Assembly (NCBI GenBank): GCA_022844125.1
Contig: JALHMI010000015.1
Span: 165,369 to 229,368 of the forward strand
DNA: 64,000 bases
Source of the DNA: Pirellulales bacterium
GTDB taxonomy: Bacteria; Planctomycetota; Planctomycetia; Pirellulales; PALSA-1355
Reading direction: 5' to 3'
The position numbers were made by a program, and so were the translations under genes. The notes under the pieces are model-generated. The model was not told where the DNA came from, made no database searches, and saw only the letters and a list, made by a program, of their open reading frames with translations. Positions 52,484 through 62,220 of this stretch are shown piece after piece; position 1 is the first letter of the stretch; every line of letters starts with the position of its first letter.

Positions 52484-52876
52484 CTATAGCTGGCCTCTCG
52501 GGTCGACCATGGTCAATAGATCTCCGATCGTGCGATGATTCTCGATGGGATGTCGCAGGGCTTTGCGCGGATTGATGCGGTACGTATTCCTCCTGCCGAC
52601 TCGATCTCTTTGCAGGTAGTCTCCCAGCTCAAGATCACGAATGATCCGCTGGACGGCTCTCTCCGTGATGCCAATCCGTTGCGCTACCTCGCGCAGCACT
52701 AAGGCGCCCTCGCGTGACAGCAGTATCAACACGTGGGCATGGTTGGTGAGGAAGGTCCAGGGATGACTGAGCTCGCCTTGGCCTGGCTCCGGGGGGTTTG
52801 GGACTTTCGGATTCTTCCCCACGGAAAGCTTCCGCGCAGACCGACGGCGGGAGCTGCTGGCAGCTAAATCAGGCAT
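52484..52876 (-). CDS. Winged-helix transcriptional regulator
   Basis: 130 residues; ATG 52874-52876 follows GGAGA. Residues about 40-125 form a MarR/ArsR-like winged helix: [40 protein letters not shown], then the wing [12 protein letters not shown]. The N-terminal 35 residues are basic and disordered. It is divergent from the dab operon across about 220 bp and is the best candidate for its regulator. No sensor domain is present. Confidence 0.8.
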   Translation of the reverse strand: MPDLAASSSRRRSARKLSVGKNPKVPNPPEPGQGELSHPWTFLTNHAHVLILLSREGALVLREVAQRIGITERAVQRIIRDLELGDYLQRDRVGRRNTYRINPRKALRHPIENHRTIGDLLTMVDPRGQL

Positions 52877-53097
52877 CGGGCTTTCTCCGTAGAGGTCGGG
52901 ACTCACCTTCTAAGTCTATTCCGGGACATGCGTTCGGGCAATCGCGAAACCAAGTTCGCATGTCAGGAGCCCTTGACTTCAGATGTTCGGCCCAGGGAGC
53001 CGAAAAAAACACTGGGCTGCAATTGACGACAACATTGTCGCGTATTATAAATCGCGTATTGTGAATCGCACATGCTAGCCGCTTGAAGGAGAGTGTC

Positions 53098-54702
53098 GTG
53101 ATCACCTGGACCGCGTACCTTGCTGCCGCAGCGCCCGTGCTTCTGCTGGTTCTTGGCTGCATACCCAGTCGTTGGGCGAACCGCCACGCCAGCGCGGTCG
53201 GACTCATGACCCTGCTGGCCACAGCCACGGCCCTCGGCACAGCAATGGTGGTTGCCGCGGCCTTGATCGCCGCACATTGGCATGGCCAGCAGACGACGTA
53301 TTCGCTCAGCATCGCGAGCGGCTGGGGAATTTACCTCGATCCGCTCTCGTCCACCATGATGCTGTTGATCGCATTTGTGGGCTTGATTATCGCGCGGTTC
53401 TCAATCCGCTATTTAGATGGCGACTCTCGGCGGGGCCGGTTCCTGCGATGGATCAACTTCACACTGGGGGCTGTGCTCACACTCGTGCTCTCGGCCAACC
53501 TGGTCATGCTCACTGTTGCCTGGGTTCTGACCAGCTTTGGACTGCATCAGCTGCTGACTCACTTCCGCGAGCGGCCCGGCGCTCTCATGGCAGCGCGCAA
53601 GAAATTTCTGATCAGCCGCCTTGGGGACGTGCTTCTGATCGCAGCCGTGACACTGATCTACTTCACCATTGGCGGGACGGAGTTTTCCATGATCTTCACT
53701 GCCGCCGAACAGCTGCACGAGGGATCGGAATCGCCCGGCTGGCTATTGTCCGTCGCGGCCACATTGCTGGTCCTCGGCGCGATAACCAAGTCAGCCCAGT
53801 TCCCTGTGCACAGCTGGCTTCCAGACACGATGGAAACACCCACCCCGGTCTCCGCCCTGATGCATGCAGGCATCATTAACGCAGGCGGTTTCCTTGTGAT
53901 CCGGCTAAGTCCCTTGATCATACTGTCCCATCTGGCGCTGGATGTCTTGGCGATTGTTGGAGCCGTGACCGCCATACTCGGCAGCGTCGTCATGCTGACC
54001 CAGCCTACCGTGAAGCGTGCGCTAGCCTACTCAACCATGGCTCAGATGGGCTTCATGATGCTCCAGTGTGGGCTGGGCGCCTTCGGCGCTGCACTGCTTC
54101 ATATCGTCGCGCACTCGCTCTACAAGGCACACGCCTTCCTCAGCTCGGGCAGCATCCTCGACGCCGCTCCAGTCGCCGCACTTCGAGAACCGAATCGAAG
54201 CGGTCTTCGACGCTATTTGCAACTCCCAATCGCCATCGCGGCTGCCGTCTCGGTTGCGACGCTGAGCGCCCAGATTCTCAATCGATCCAGTGGCATCACC
54301 GCCGGTGGCATTGCCCTTGGACTCATTTTGGGAATCGCCTTAACTGGCATCATGTGGAATTCCCTTCGCGTGGCGCGAGTTCCGGTCATTGTCACGGGCT
54401 TCCTGGTAATGCTGGCGGTCGCGATCTCCTACCGCACTCTGGTCAGTGGCTTCGACCTTTTGCTGGCAGGCGGCGGTATTACCGCGACCGTCTCACCCTC
54501 CACGGTAGACATCGGGATCGCCGTGCTTGTGGCCATCGGCTTCGGATTGCTATTCGTGCTCCAACTGGCGATTGCCAACGGGACCTCGTCTCCCCTGCTC
54601 GAATCGCTTTATATACACGCTCACAACGGGTTTTACTTGGATATTCCGATGCGGAAGGCGGTTCGCAAGATCTGGAAGAAGCCCGTGGTCTCCGTGAAGT
54701 AA
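53098..54702 (+). CDS. dabB: DabB-type membrane subunit (NADH dehydrogenase subunit 5 family)
   Basis: 534 residues from GTG 53098, with AAGGAGAG 6 bases upstream. About 14 membrane helices in the proton-pumping NuoL/MrpA family: ATLLVLGAITKSAQFPVHSW LPDTMETPTPVSALMHAGII with the conserved Lys and Glu, and QPTVKRALAYSTMAQMGFMM. It is shorter than NuoL and stands next to a DUF2309 gene, which is the DAB inorganic-carbon pair: DabB uses the proton gradient to power DabA. Overall role from DabAB work in Halothiobacillus; activity here not shown. Confidence 0.88.
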   Translation: MITWTAYLAAAAPVLLLVLGCIPSRWANRHASAVGLMTLLATATALGTAMVVAAALIAAHWHGQQTTYSLSIASGWGIYLDPLSSTMMLLIAFVGLIIARFSIRYLDGDSRRGRFLRWINFTLGAVLTLVLSANLVMLTVAWVLTSFGLHQLLTHFRERPGALMAARKKFLISRLGDVLLIAAVTLIYFTIGGTEFSMIFTAAEQLHEGSESPGWLLSVAATLLVLGAITKSAQFPVHSWLPDTMETPTPVSALMHAGIINAGGFLVIRLSPLIILSHLALDVLAIVGAVTAILGSVVMLTQPTVKRALAYSTMAQMGFMMLQCGLGAFGAALLHIVAHSLYKAHAFLSSGSILDAAPVAALREPNRSGLRRYLQLPIAIAAAVSVATLSAQILNRSSGITAGGIALGLILGIALTGIMWNSLRVARVPVIVTGFLVMLAVAISYRTLVSGFDLLLAGGGITATVSPSTVDIGIAVLVAIGFGLLFVLQLAIANGTSSPLLESLYIHAHNGFYLDIPMRKAVRKIWKKPVVSVK

Positions 54703-54733
54703 ACGACAAATCTCTGAACAAGAGGACCTCATA

Positions 54734-57271
54734 ATGATCGCCTCGAATCTCCAGCCTCGGTCAACTGCGAACATACCTGAGCATCCCTGCGAATTGGCAG
54801 TAGTCTGGCACCCGCCAGTTGCCATCCAGCCGGAGGAGCTTGTCGAGTTGCTGGGGAGGCTAGCGGGCGAGATTCCGCCGCTCTGGCCGCTGCCCGAGTT
54901 CGTGGCCGTCAATCCCTTCGTGTCTCTGTCGAACGAAAGCCTGCTGAACGTGCATCAGCACCTCCGACACCACGCTGGCGCCCAACTGCTGATGTCGATG
55001 GACTATTACCGCGAAGCGTTCGCGTCAGGGAGGTTTGAGCTCACAGATGTCGCGGCAGCTCTCGAAGAATGTCTGCAACTGGATCCGCCTCGAACGTCTG
55101 CGCCCACCACGCTGCAGATTGCTGAGCGACTGACTGCGTGCAGCGCAACATATGAAGCCACCTCCCCCGACGAACCGTTTCGCACAATCACGGAACTGCT
55201 CGATCAAGAGCAGGGCACGGAATGGACCTCGCATTTCGACGAGGAATTCGCCAAGCATTTGGCGGCTCACTTCGATGACGGGCAAGCCATTTGGAGCAGC
55301 CCCTGGCAGCACTTGTCGTTCTATGCCGCCTGGAGAAAGGCCGCTTCACTCGACCAACGCATGGAATTTGTCGGACTCCATGGCTTCCGTCCGTTCGTCG
55401 AAACATTGCCCAGCACTGCAACGGGCTGCATCCGATACGTGCTCTCGCTGCTGGGGATTCCCAGTGCCTTGTGGCGGCCATATCTGACCAGGCATCTCTA
55501 CGCAAGCTTTGGTTGGGCTTGCTACCTAAAGGGGCTGGATGAGCGCGATGAGTCCAATCAATTCGCGAACGAGAACTTGCTGGGTCTACTGGCCGTGCGC
55601 CTCGCCTACGAAGGAGCGCTTGTCGTAAGTGTCGGATCAACGACAGCCCTGGAAGGCTGGACCGCACTTATGGAGCGAGGCGGCTCGCAAGACCACTCGG
55701 CCACGCAGGAAGACGAGTTCATCCGTTATGTCTGTCAAGCCGCATGCGAAATCGCGTATCGCCGAAAGCTGTTGCACAACATCCGCTGCAACTCAAAAAG
55801 CAATCATGCTAGTGCCGCTCGGAAGGACGTTCAGATGGTATTCTGCATCGATGTCCGCTCCGAGCCGTTTCGACGCAATCTGGAGGGAGTCAGCGATCGA
55901 GTCGAGACGCTTGGCTTCGCCGGGTTTTTCGGAATTCCCTTCGAGTACGTGCCACTTGGCGACAAGGACGGACTTGCGCAGTGCCCGGTGCTGTTAAAAC
56001 CCAAGTACCGGATTGCCGAGGGAATATCCCAGGCGGACGCCGGTGCATGTGACCATGCCATCGCGCGGAGGCAGTCGGTTCGCGGCTGGCGATCGGTCTG
56101 GAAAAACTTCAAGACCTCTGCAACTTCATGCTTCTCTTATGTCGAGTCCACTGGGCTACTGTTCGCGGCCAGGCTTGCCACCGACTCTCTGAGCATTACG
56201 AAACCGGTAGCGAATGGGAAGTTTGACGGCGTTCCAAAGCATTTGCGGCACGCTCTGGCGCCTGTGCTAGACAAGCACGGCACGTTTGGATTGACGATCG
56301 AAGAGCGCGCTGAGATCGCGCGTGCGATTCTGCAGAACCTGGGGCTGATCCAGGATTTCGCTCGACTTGTCGTGCTCTGCGGCCATGAGAGCTCGACCGT
56401 AAACAATCCATTCCGTGCCGGCCTCGATTGTGGCGCCTGCGGCGGAAAGTCCGGACAGGCCAATGCGATGTTGGCGGCCGCAATCCTGAACGACAAACAG
56501 GTTCGCGAGCGACTCCATGCGCAGGCCATTGAGATTCCCGAGGACACCGTCTTTTTGTCGGCAGTCCACGACACAACGACCGACGAAGTCCGATTCACCA
56601 CGACTCCCTCGCAGCCCACAAGTCAGCGGATCGGCCGTGATCTCCGGAAATGGCTTGAACTAGCCGGTGCACGCACCCGGGACGAACGGGCGCGGCTGCT
56701 CGGTTGCCGCAAGGGAAGCGATTTACTCAAGCGGAGCCGAGACTGGTCTGAGGTGCGGCCCGAATGGGGACTCGCCGGAAACGCCGCGTTCATCGTGGGC
56801 TCGCGTCAGCGAACCGCCGGGCTGAACCTGGGTGGACGCACTTTCCTCCACAATTATGAGTATGCCCGCGATCCCGACGGCAAGGTCCTGGAACTGATCA
56901 TGACCGCTCCCATGATCGTTACGAACTGGATCAATATGCAGTACTTCGCAGCTACCGTCGACAACCGGTTCTTCGGCAGCGGCGACAAGGTGCTCCACAA
57001 CGTGGTCGGAAAACTGGGAGTCGTGCTAGGTAATGGTGGCGATCTCCGGCCCGGCCTCCCAATGCAGTCTGTACACGACGGCGTCTCCTACCGCCACGAA
57101 CCCTTGCGGCTGCTCGTTGTCATCGAAGCGCCTCGCTCAGCGATCGATCAAGTCATTGCAAAGCACTCCATGGTGCGCGCTTTGGTTTTGAACAAGTGGA
57201 TTCGACTGGTCTCGGTCGACAGCGATTCGTACTTTGAATTTCAACAAGATGGTTCCTGGGGGATATTATGA
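54734..57271 (+). CDS. dabA: DabA inorganic-carbon accumulation protein (DUF2309)
   Basis: 845 residues; RBS AGAGGA before the ATG, 31 bp after dabB. DUF2309 protein with a hidden beta-carbonic-anhydrase-like zinc site: C371 and D373 in FCIDVRSE, H551 in LCGHESS and C566 in GLDCGACGG. The H-to-C spacing of 15 equals the known Halothiobacillus enzyme. DabA hydrates CO2 to bicarbonate on the cytoplasmic side, one way, when bound to DabB. The C-terminus reads FEFQQDGSWGIL, as is common. Its stop overlaps the next ATG (ATGA). All four zinc ligands are kept, so it may be active. Confidence 0.92.
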   Translation: MIASNLQPRSTANIPEHPCELAVVWHPPVAIQPEELVELLGRLAGEIPPLWPLPEFVAVNPFVSLSNESLLNVHQHLRHHAGAQLLMSMDYYREAFASGRFELTDVAAALEECLQLDPPRTSAPTTLQIAERLTACSATYEATSPDEPFRTITELLDQEQGTEWTSHFDEEFAKHLAAHFDDGQAIWSSPWQHLSFYAAWRKAASLDQRMEFVGLHGFRPFVETLPSTATGCIRYVLSLLGIPSALWRPYLTRHLYASFGWACYLKGLDERDESNQFANENLLGLLAVRLAYEGALVVSVGSTTALEGWTALMERGGSQDHSATQEDEFIRYVCQAACEIAYRRKLLHNIRCNSKSNHASAARKDVQMVFCIDVRSEPFRRNLEGVSDRVETLGFAGFFGIPFEYVPLGDKDGLAQCPVLLKPKYRIAEGISQADAGACDHAIARRQSVRGWRSVWKNFKTSATSCFSYVESTGLLFAARLATDSLSITKPVANGKFDGVPKHLRHALAPVLDKHGTFGLTIEERAEIARAILQNLGLIQDFARLVVLCGHESSTVNNPFRAGLDCGACGGKSGQANAMLAAAILNDKQVRERLHAQAIEIPEDTVFLSAVHDTTTDEVRFTTTPSQPTSQRIGRDLRKWLELAGARTRDERARLLGCRKGSDLLKRSRDWSEVRPEWGLAGNAAFIVGSRQRTAGLNLGGRTFLHNYEYARDPDGKVLELIMTAPMIVTNWINMQYFAATVDNRFFGSGDKVLHNVVGKLGVVLGNGGDLRPGLPMQSVHDGVSYRHEPLRLLVVIEAPRSAIDQVIAKHSMVRALVLNKWIRLVSVDSDSYFEFQQDGSWGIL

Positions 57272-57903
57272 TGAACAGGCTGTTCCCAACACACGTGCAA
57301 TCTGTTGAGGACTCCTTCTCGAATTCACCGCCGCTCGCTCAGTTACTTGGGCAGACTCAAGGATTGCTGTCCAGAACAACTGCCCCTCGCGATGGAATTC
57401 TTGTGATCGCCTGCTCAGACTATTTGGCAAATCCGTTCGAGGTGGTCGACGAACGATACGAGGTTTGCGTGCTGCAAAATTTTGGAAATCTTGTCGAGCC
57501 AGCTAACGGAGATGCGGCCAGCCCAATCGAGGTATCTTTGGCACTTTCGAAGGTAAGTGACATACTAGTCTTGGGGCACACACCGTGTGTTTTCCTCGAA
57601 AGAATGGTTCTAGGAACGGGCGACGCACCTCAAGGCTGCTCGCACCTGAGAGATGTCGCTCTCACCAGCCTGAGACGCCTCGCGCACAGTCGCTGGAAGC
57701 TCGGCACCAAGCTCTCCAACCGCGAGTGCGCTGAGCAGAATGTCTGCCTACAGCTGGAGAGACTTGCGCATTTGCCTACGGTTCGGAAAAAACTCCTGGC
57801 AGGAGAACTTAAGCTTCATGGTGTCGTGCGTAATGGACAAGAGGTGCGGTGGCTTCGCGCGACAAGAACTTCGACAGGGCAATCGCATGCTTTTAGTGGA
57901 TGA
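57268..57903 (+). CDS. Degenerate beta-carbonic-anhydrase-like protein, third gene of the dab operon
   Basis: 211 residues, overlapping the dabA stop by ATGA. The beta-CA outline is clear: ILVIACSDYLANPFEVV (C49, D51), VLQNFGNLVEP where active enzymes have RNAGN, and DILVLGHTPCVFLE (H104, C107). The zinc ligands C, H, C and the Asp remain, but the Arg of the CxDxR dyad is Leu53, and the usual Gly after the last Cys is Val. So zinc may bind while catalysis is probably lost or altered. It may be a regulatory or structural partner of DabA; this is inference. Confidence 0.8.
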   Translation: MMNRLFPTHVQSVEDSFSNSPPLAQLLGQTQGLLSRTTAPRDGILVIACSDYLANPFEVVDERYEVCVLQNFGNLVEPANGDAASPIEVSLALSKVSDILVLGHTPCVFLERMVLGTGDAPQGCSHLRDVALTSLRRLAHSRWKLGTKLSNRECAEQNVCLQLERLAHLPTVRKKLLAGELKLHGVVRNGQEVRWLRATRTSTGQSHAFSG

Positions 57904-58088
57904 CGACCATGACGCGCTTGGTTACTAGTCGATAACCAAATTGTCGTTGGCATGTCGACGACGAGTATGGCCAGAAGACCTGGGGGGAAAAAGCGACGCA
58001 AATTAACTGCTCAATGTTAAGATCACACTGGGGCTGTGACTAGACAGATCATACGAAATGTCATCGGCGTAGACGCTGGATTAACGTC

Positions 58089-59153
58089 ATGCAGAGCGAA
58101 GTGTTGCGAGTGAGCACCGATCTCGACCAGGCTGCGTTTCAAAGGGCGGCGGCCGTTCTGGCGGCCGACGGCCTCGTCGCGTTTCCGACGGAGACAGTCT
58201 ATGGCCTAGGCGCTAATGCATTTAGCGCGGCTGCCGTCGCCCGGATCTTCGCCGCAAAGGGACGTCCCGCGAACAATCCTCTAATTGTCCATATTGCCGA
58301 TGTCGCGGAGGTGGGGCGTGTAGCAGCCGACTGGCCAGCGAATGCAGCACGGCTGGCCGAGCAATTCTGGCCTGGGCCGCTGACGCTGGTATTGCCGAAA
58401 CGCCACGAGGTGCCTAATGCAGTGACGGGTGGCGGGGCGACTGTTGCGGTACGTGTTCCAGCCCATCCAGTGGCGCTGGCATTGCTTCGCGCGTCAGGTT
58501 ACGCCATTGCGGCTCCCAGCGCTAACCGTTCGTCGCGGCTGTCTCCAACGCAAGCCGATCATGTTATGCGAGGTCTGGGAGGACGAATCAACTTGATCCT
58601 CGATGGCGGTCCTACAGCGGGCGGAATTGAATCGACGATCATCGATGTAACGACGAAACGGCCACGGCTCCTGCGACCCGGTCTGATCACGATGGCAGAA
58701 ATCGAAGCCGTGGTCGGTAATGTGGATCGGCCCGTAATGACGGCGAAGATCGCCACCCCGATGGCTGCACCCGGCATGCTTGAGGGACATTACGCTCCAC
58801 GGGCACCGCTGGAGTGCGTGAACGACGAAGGAATGGCTCGCGTGGCGGCGCTTTGCCGGTCAGGTGTACGGGTCGGTTGGGTGAGGCTGTCGCCGCTTGA
58901 AGCGAATGGTAGTAGCGGCAGCATGCATGCACTCACAAGGCCTGATATAGGCCACGAAGCAGGGTTGGCGGATCCACCCGGACTGTTCGCGGTCGAGCTG
59001 CCGAACGATCCGGCGGCATATGCAGCGTCTATTTACGCGACACTGCACGAGATGGACGATTCTGGCGTTGATCGCATCATTGTCGATTGGCCGCCTGAGA
59101 CAGACAAGTGGCTCGCCGTGCGAGATCGGCTGCGCCGGGCGGCGGTGAAATGA
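58089..59153 (+). CDS. Threonylcarbamoyl-AMP synthase, Sua5 type
   Basis: 354 residues. The YrdC domain fills the first 200 residues: VAFPTETVYGLGANAFSAAA, the KGRPANNPLIVHI motif with substrate-binding Lys and Arg, EQFWPGPLTLVL, VAVRVPAHPVALALL, APSANRSSRLSPTQADHV and GGIESTIID. A Sua5 C-terminal domain follows (APGMLEGHYAPRAPL linker, then DRIIVDWPPE). The enzyme makes threonylcarbamoyl-AMP from Thr, bicarbonate and ATP for the t6A37 base of ANN-reading tRNAs. It is a housekeeping gene, and its place beside a bicarbonate-supplying operon may be chance. Confidence 0.92.
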   Translation: MQSEVLRVSTDLDQAAFQRAAAVLAADGLVAFPTETVYGLGANAFSAAAVARIFAAKGRPANNPLIVHIADVAEVGRVAADWPANAARLAEQFWPGPLTLVLPKRHEVPNAVTGGGATVAVRVPAHPVALALLRASGYAIAAPSANRSSRLSPTQADHVMRGLGGRINLILDGGPTAGGIESTIIDVTTKRPRLLRPGLITMAEIEAVVGNVDRPVMTAKIATPMAAPGMLEGHYAPRAPLECVNDEGMARVAALCRSGVRVGWVRLSPLEANGSSGSMHALTRPDIGHEAGLADPPGLFAVELPNDPAAYAASIYATLHEMDDSGVDRIIVDWPPETDKWLAVRDRLRRAAVK

Positions 59154-60440
59154 AATCCTAGTTTCGGGGCGTCGTAACTGACTCGTGGCTCTCGCCATAG
59201 AAAGCCGAGTTTAGACACCAGCGGCACCGGACATCATCAACCGCGGCCTTGCCTCCTGCTCGTAAAACGGATCGCTACCTTTGGCTGCCGGGGTGGGTGG
59301 GAAGCCATGTGCGGGGCGCTAAAAACTGCCTTAGCTTCACCGGGGCTGAAGAACGTTCCCGGTACCCGAGAATTGCGAGCCAGTTTCGGTTGTTCGTCCT
59401 CTTTCGCAGTGAGGTGGAATGGTAGCGCCGGCAATCGTGGGGATGTGGTATCCAGCTGGTTCCAATAGAAGCGCGAGGTGGTAGCAGGCCATTAACTGGC
59501 ACAATAAGACGAGCCTTCCATGGGGACGGAATGCAGGCGAATATGATCATCACAAATCCGATACTCGACCAGAGACGCCACATGCTGCTACGATCCCGCC
59601 ATGCCTGAAGCATCCACGCATGGCGCATCGGTCATTACCGTCATCAACCTTATCAGAAGTGTTATCTGAAGCAGCTACGCACGCACTTCGGCAGATTGGC
59701 CTTTGACATAGTCGTACCTGATCTGGCACGCTTTGAGCAAAGTGTCACCGACCGCAGGTAATGACGGGTTCATTCATGAGGGCGTCCACGGAAATCCTCG
59801 AAAAATCTCTACCCGGATAGCAGTCGCGAGGGGCAATGTCAACGGATCGCAAGACGCACCGGCAGAAAGAGTTAGGGTCGCTCCCGACATGGGAAGCCGC
59901 CCCAAGAATTGGTCGCATGTTGCAATCTGCCGGGCATTCTTAACGCGATCGCGCTGACTTGCCTGGCCCCAGAATGGCAGACCCCCCTTTTGTCGGTCAT
60001 GAAAAGTATACGGATGTCCGCTACTCGTCGCAAACCGTCTTGCCAGATTCTCTGCGAAGGGGCGGTCGGTCGCAGTTGTGCGCGGTCGGCTGTGATAGGA
60101 GGTCAGGATGTGCCTGATGGCGAATGGGACCTCGCCGTTTGCTAGAGAGCCAACAGACGGAGACTGACGTTTCAAGCTAGCTCGGGCTTCCTGCATGCAA
60201 ACCTGCTAATGGCTCTAGCAACGGCAGTCACGATATTGGAATTGTCGTGCGTCCTCAGCCGCTTCCGTGATTCATCCACACTTTTTTAGTTCAACAAGAG
60301 TTGCGCGACCGGTCTTGAAAAGCAAGTGTCCTGCCCTCCGCCGTCGCCAGCGCCGTGGAAACGCGCTCCGGCGTCGGGTCCGAAGAGAGGGGTTTTAAGT
60401 ATAAGAAAGGCGGATGGCTTAAGTGTTTGAATTCGTTCAA
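59154..60440. other. Long stretch without recognisable genes
   Basis: About 1.3 kb in which the longest frames (up to 140 codons) give Arg/Ser/Pro-rich translations with no motif. It separates the chromosomal Sua5 gene from the plasmid-like module. It may be decayed DNA at a junction. Confidence 0.5.
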
Positions 60441-60447
60441 TCCGAAA

Positions 60448-60516
60448 CGACAGAATCTGTCGGTCATGCGTCAGATCGGGACGGTTGGCCGACAAAAACG
60501 GCTTGCGCTTTTGTCG
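60448..60516. promoter_or_regulatory. Two inverted repeats with a shared CGACA half-site before the RepL-like gene
   Basis: CGACAG-AAT-CTGTCG at 60448-60462 and CGACAAAA (60490-60497) with TTTTGTCG (60509-60516). They sit 50-120 bp before the start codon and may be operators or a leader hairpin that limits replication protein synthesis. Confidence 0.5.
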
Positions 60517-60565
60517 TTCGTGTGCCAGTGTGCTGTCTGTTAAGTGACAAAAATGGAGGGGCAAA

Positions 60566-61168
60566 ATGACGGACGAGCGCCAGATAGCGGAGCTTCCCGA
60601 TAATCAACTCAGTACGAAACGGGGCTTCCCTGTTTATCGCACGAATCCGAGCGTTCCGTCGGCCAATGGAATGCCGACGCGAAACAAGCGATTCCAGGTG
60701 CCAGGGGGCAGAGCCGCGATGATTGTCGATAACAGTACCGGCGAACTCAAAGGGATTGGCGGAATGGGCTTCTGGTGGGACGAGGAAGTCGACCCCGATC
60801 GATTCGTCAAACTGTTTCTCGATGGAATCAAACAAGCCGCTGGCTTGTCGAAGACTGGCATTCAGGTATTCGAGCTGGTCTATCTCCAGATGCGGGCGAA
60901 CCCGGGCTCGGACGAAATCAAGCTGAATCAGTATGTGGCCAAGGATCACGGGATGAGCGATCGCACCTACCAACGTGGTGTGCGTGAGCTGCTCGAAAAG
61001 GAATTCCTCTACCGCAGCCCCAGTGACGGTGTTTTCTTCGTCAACATTCGGTTCATGTTCAACGGCGATCGCCTGGCGTTCGTCAAATCGTATCACTTGA
61101 AGGGTGGAGTGCGTCAGCCGGAATTGCCACTGATTGAACTCCCGTCCCTCCCCGCTCCCAACGAGTGA
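60566..61168 (+). CDS. RepL-like plasmid replication protein
   Basis: 200 residues; GGAGGGG stands 6 bases before the ATG. The core has the plasmid RepL/winged-helix layout: IKLNQYVAKDHGMSDRTYQR then GVRELLEKEFLYRSPSDGVF and VNIRFMFNGDRLAFVKSYHL. This HTH-wing, with the YxxNxxxMFxGDR-like end, fits RepL-type initiators of small plasmids. The N-terminal 60 residues are variable. With parA next to it, it marks a plasmid or plasmid-derived element. Assignment by pattern; the family could also be a related phage replication protein. Confidence 0.65.
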   Translation: MTDERQIAELPDNQLSTKRGFPVYRTNPSVPSANGMPTRNKRFQVPGGRAAMIVDNSTGELKGIGGMGFWWDEEVDPDRFVKLFLDGIKQAAGLSKTGIQVFELVYLQMRANPGSDEIKLNQYVAKDHGMSDRTYQRGVRELLEKEFLYRSPSDGVFFVNIRFMFNGDRLAFVKSYHLKGGVRQPELPLIELPSLPAPNE

Positions 61169-61169
61169 T

Positions 61170-61493
61170 CTAGCCGATGTAGCCGTTTTCCTTGAGCCAC
61201 GGCTCAACGGCCTGTTCAAGTATGTCCTGGAGCGTGTTGGGTTCGATGCCCGCAAGTTGGCGCTCTAACGAGCAACGTTTCAGAGCTGCTGCAAAATCAC
61301 CGCGCATTCGAGTGCTGATAGGTACGCGACTGTGAGTCTGTGCAGCGGATGAGGTCTGCTTCTGCGATTGTCGCGGACTGCTTGCCAGATCGGCTGGAGC
61401 TTTATCTCCGTGAATGAACTTTCTGGCCGTCTCCAAATCAACTGGCGGAGCCGGTGAATCAATGCCTACGGTAAGTGGACGACGTTCCTTCAT
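61170..61493 (-). CDS. Small partner of ParA, unknown family
   Basis: 107 residues from ATG 61491-61493, preceded by GAGGGGG. The first 70 residues are polar and likely disordered; the last 40 are helical (RGDFAAALKRCSLERQLAGI, LQDILEQAVEPWLKENGYIG) and could be a small DNA-binding or dimer domain. It lies 10 bp after parA on the same strand, where plasmids have the ParB-like or centromere-binding gene, so that role is inferred. It converges on the RepL-like gene, with 1 bp between stops. Confidence 0.6.
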   Translation of the reverse strand: MKERRPLTVGIDSPAPPVDLETARKFIHGDKAPADLASSPRQSQKQTSSAAQTHSRVPISTRMRGDFAAALKRCSLERQLAGIEPNTLQDILEQAVEPWLKENGYIG

Positions 61494-61503
61494 GCCCCCT
61501 CCT

Positions 61504-62190
61504 CTATGATGTTGCAAATGCACGCTGACGTTGGGCCTTGAGCCTTGGGGTCGATGACGAAACTGCCTCGGGCATCAGCTCCCTGAACAGCCGATCGACC
61601 TCCTCTGCGGCCTCTTTGGCTCTTGAACCGAGATCCCATACGACGGCCGCTTGTCCGGGTGCATCGGCATAGATTTGGCGTAGCGTCATGGCTGTGTTTG
61701 CGATGGGCAACTTGAGCACGGCTGCGGCGTCGCGCATGTCCTTAGTCAGCCGGTAGTGCTTGCCTACCATGCTCAGCACGATGATTGCTTTGGGATGGCC
61801 GGCGCGAATCTGCTGCGATTGGCGGAGTACCTTGGTTGCGGCATCAAGAGCGCGAACCTCCAACATGCTCGCCTTACAGGGTACGATCGCTTTGTCGGCT
61901 ACGAGCAGCAATGCTCGGCTCATTTCGGCAAGACTGCCCGGGCCGTCGGCGACGATGAAGTCGGTTTCCTGCCGGAGCAGCGGCAGTTCGCTAATGATGG
62001 TGTCCGGGTCCTTCAGGCAAAGTGCCTTTACGCCGGGCGCAGCTTCCCTGATCCACTGCGAGGATGATTGCTGTGTATCGCAGTCAGCCAGCGTGACGCG
62101 ATGCCCGTGACGGTGAAGCCACGCTGCCAGGTGAACGGCAATCGTCGATTTGCCGACGCCGCCCTTGGAGTTTGCAATTGCGATAATCAT
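61504..62190 (-). CDS. parA: ParA-family partition ATPase
   Basis: 228 residues. Deviant Walker A at the start (ANSKGGVGKSTIAVHLAAWL) with the signature Lys, ADCDTQQSSSQWIREAAPGV (Walker A') and FIVADGPGSLAEMSRALLLV (Walker B). Short ParA of the type Ib, without an N-terminal HTH. The protein segregates plasmids by ATP-driven oscillation on the nucleoid. The repeat-rich stretch upstream (62221-62540) probably holds the matching centromere. Confidence 0.9.
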   Translation of the reverse strand: MIIAIANSKGGVGKSTIAVHLAAWLHRHGHRVTLADCDTQQSSSQWIREAAPGVKALCLKDPDTIISELPLLRQETDFIVADGPGSLAEMSRALLLVADKAIVPCKASMLEVRALDAATKVLRQSQQIRAGHPKAIIVLSMVGKHYRLTKDMRDAAAVLKLPIANTAMTLRQIYADAPGQAAVVWDLGSRAKEAAEEVDRLFRELMPEAVSSSTPRLKAQRQRAFATS

Positions 62191-62220
62191 GGCCTAGCCA
62201 TAGCACGATTGCATGTTGTC

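Noticed and set aside
59275..59628. 117-codon frame in the gene-free stretch
   Set aside because: No motif, no ribosome site and random composition.
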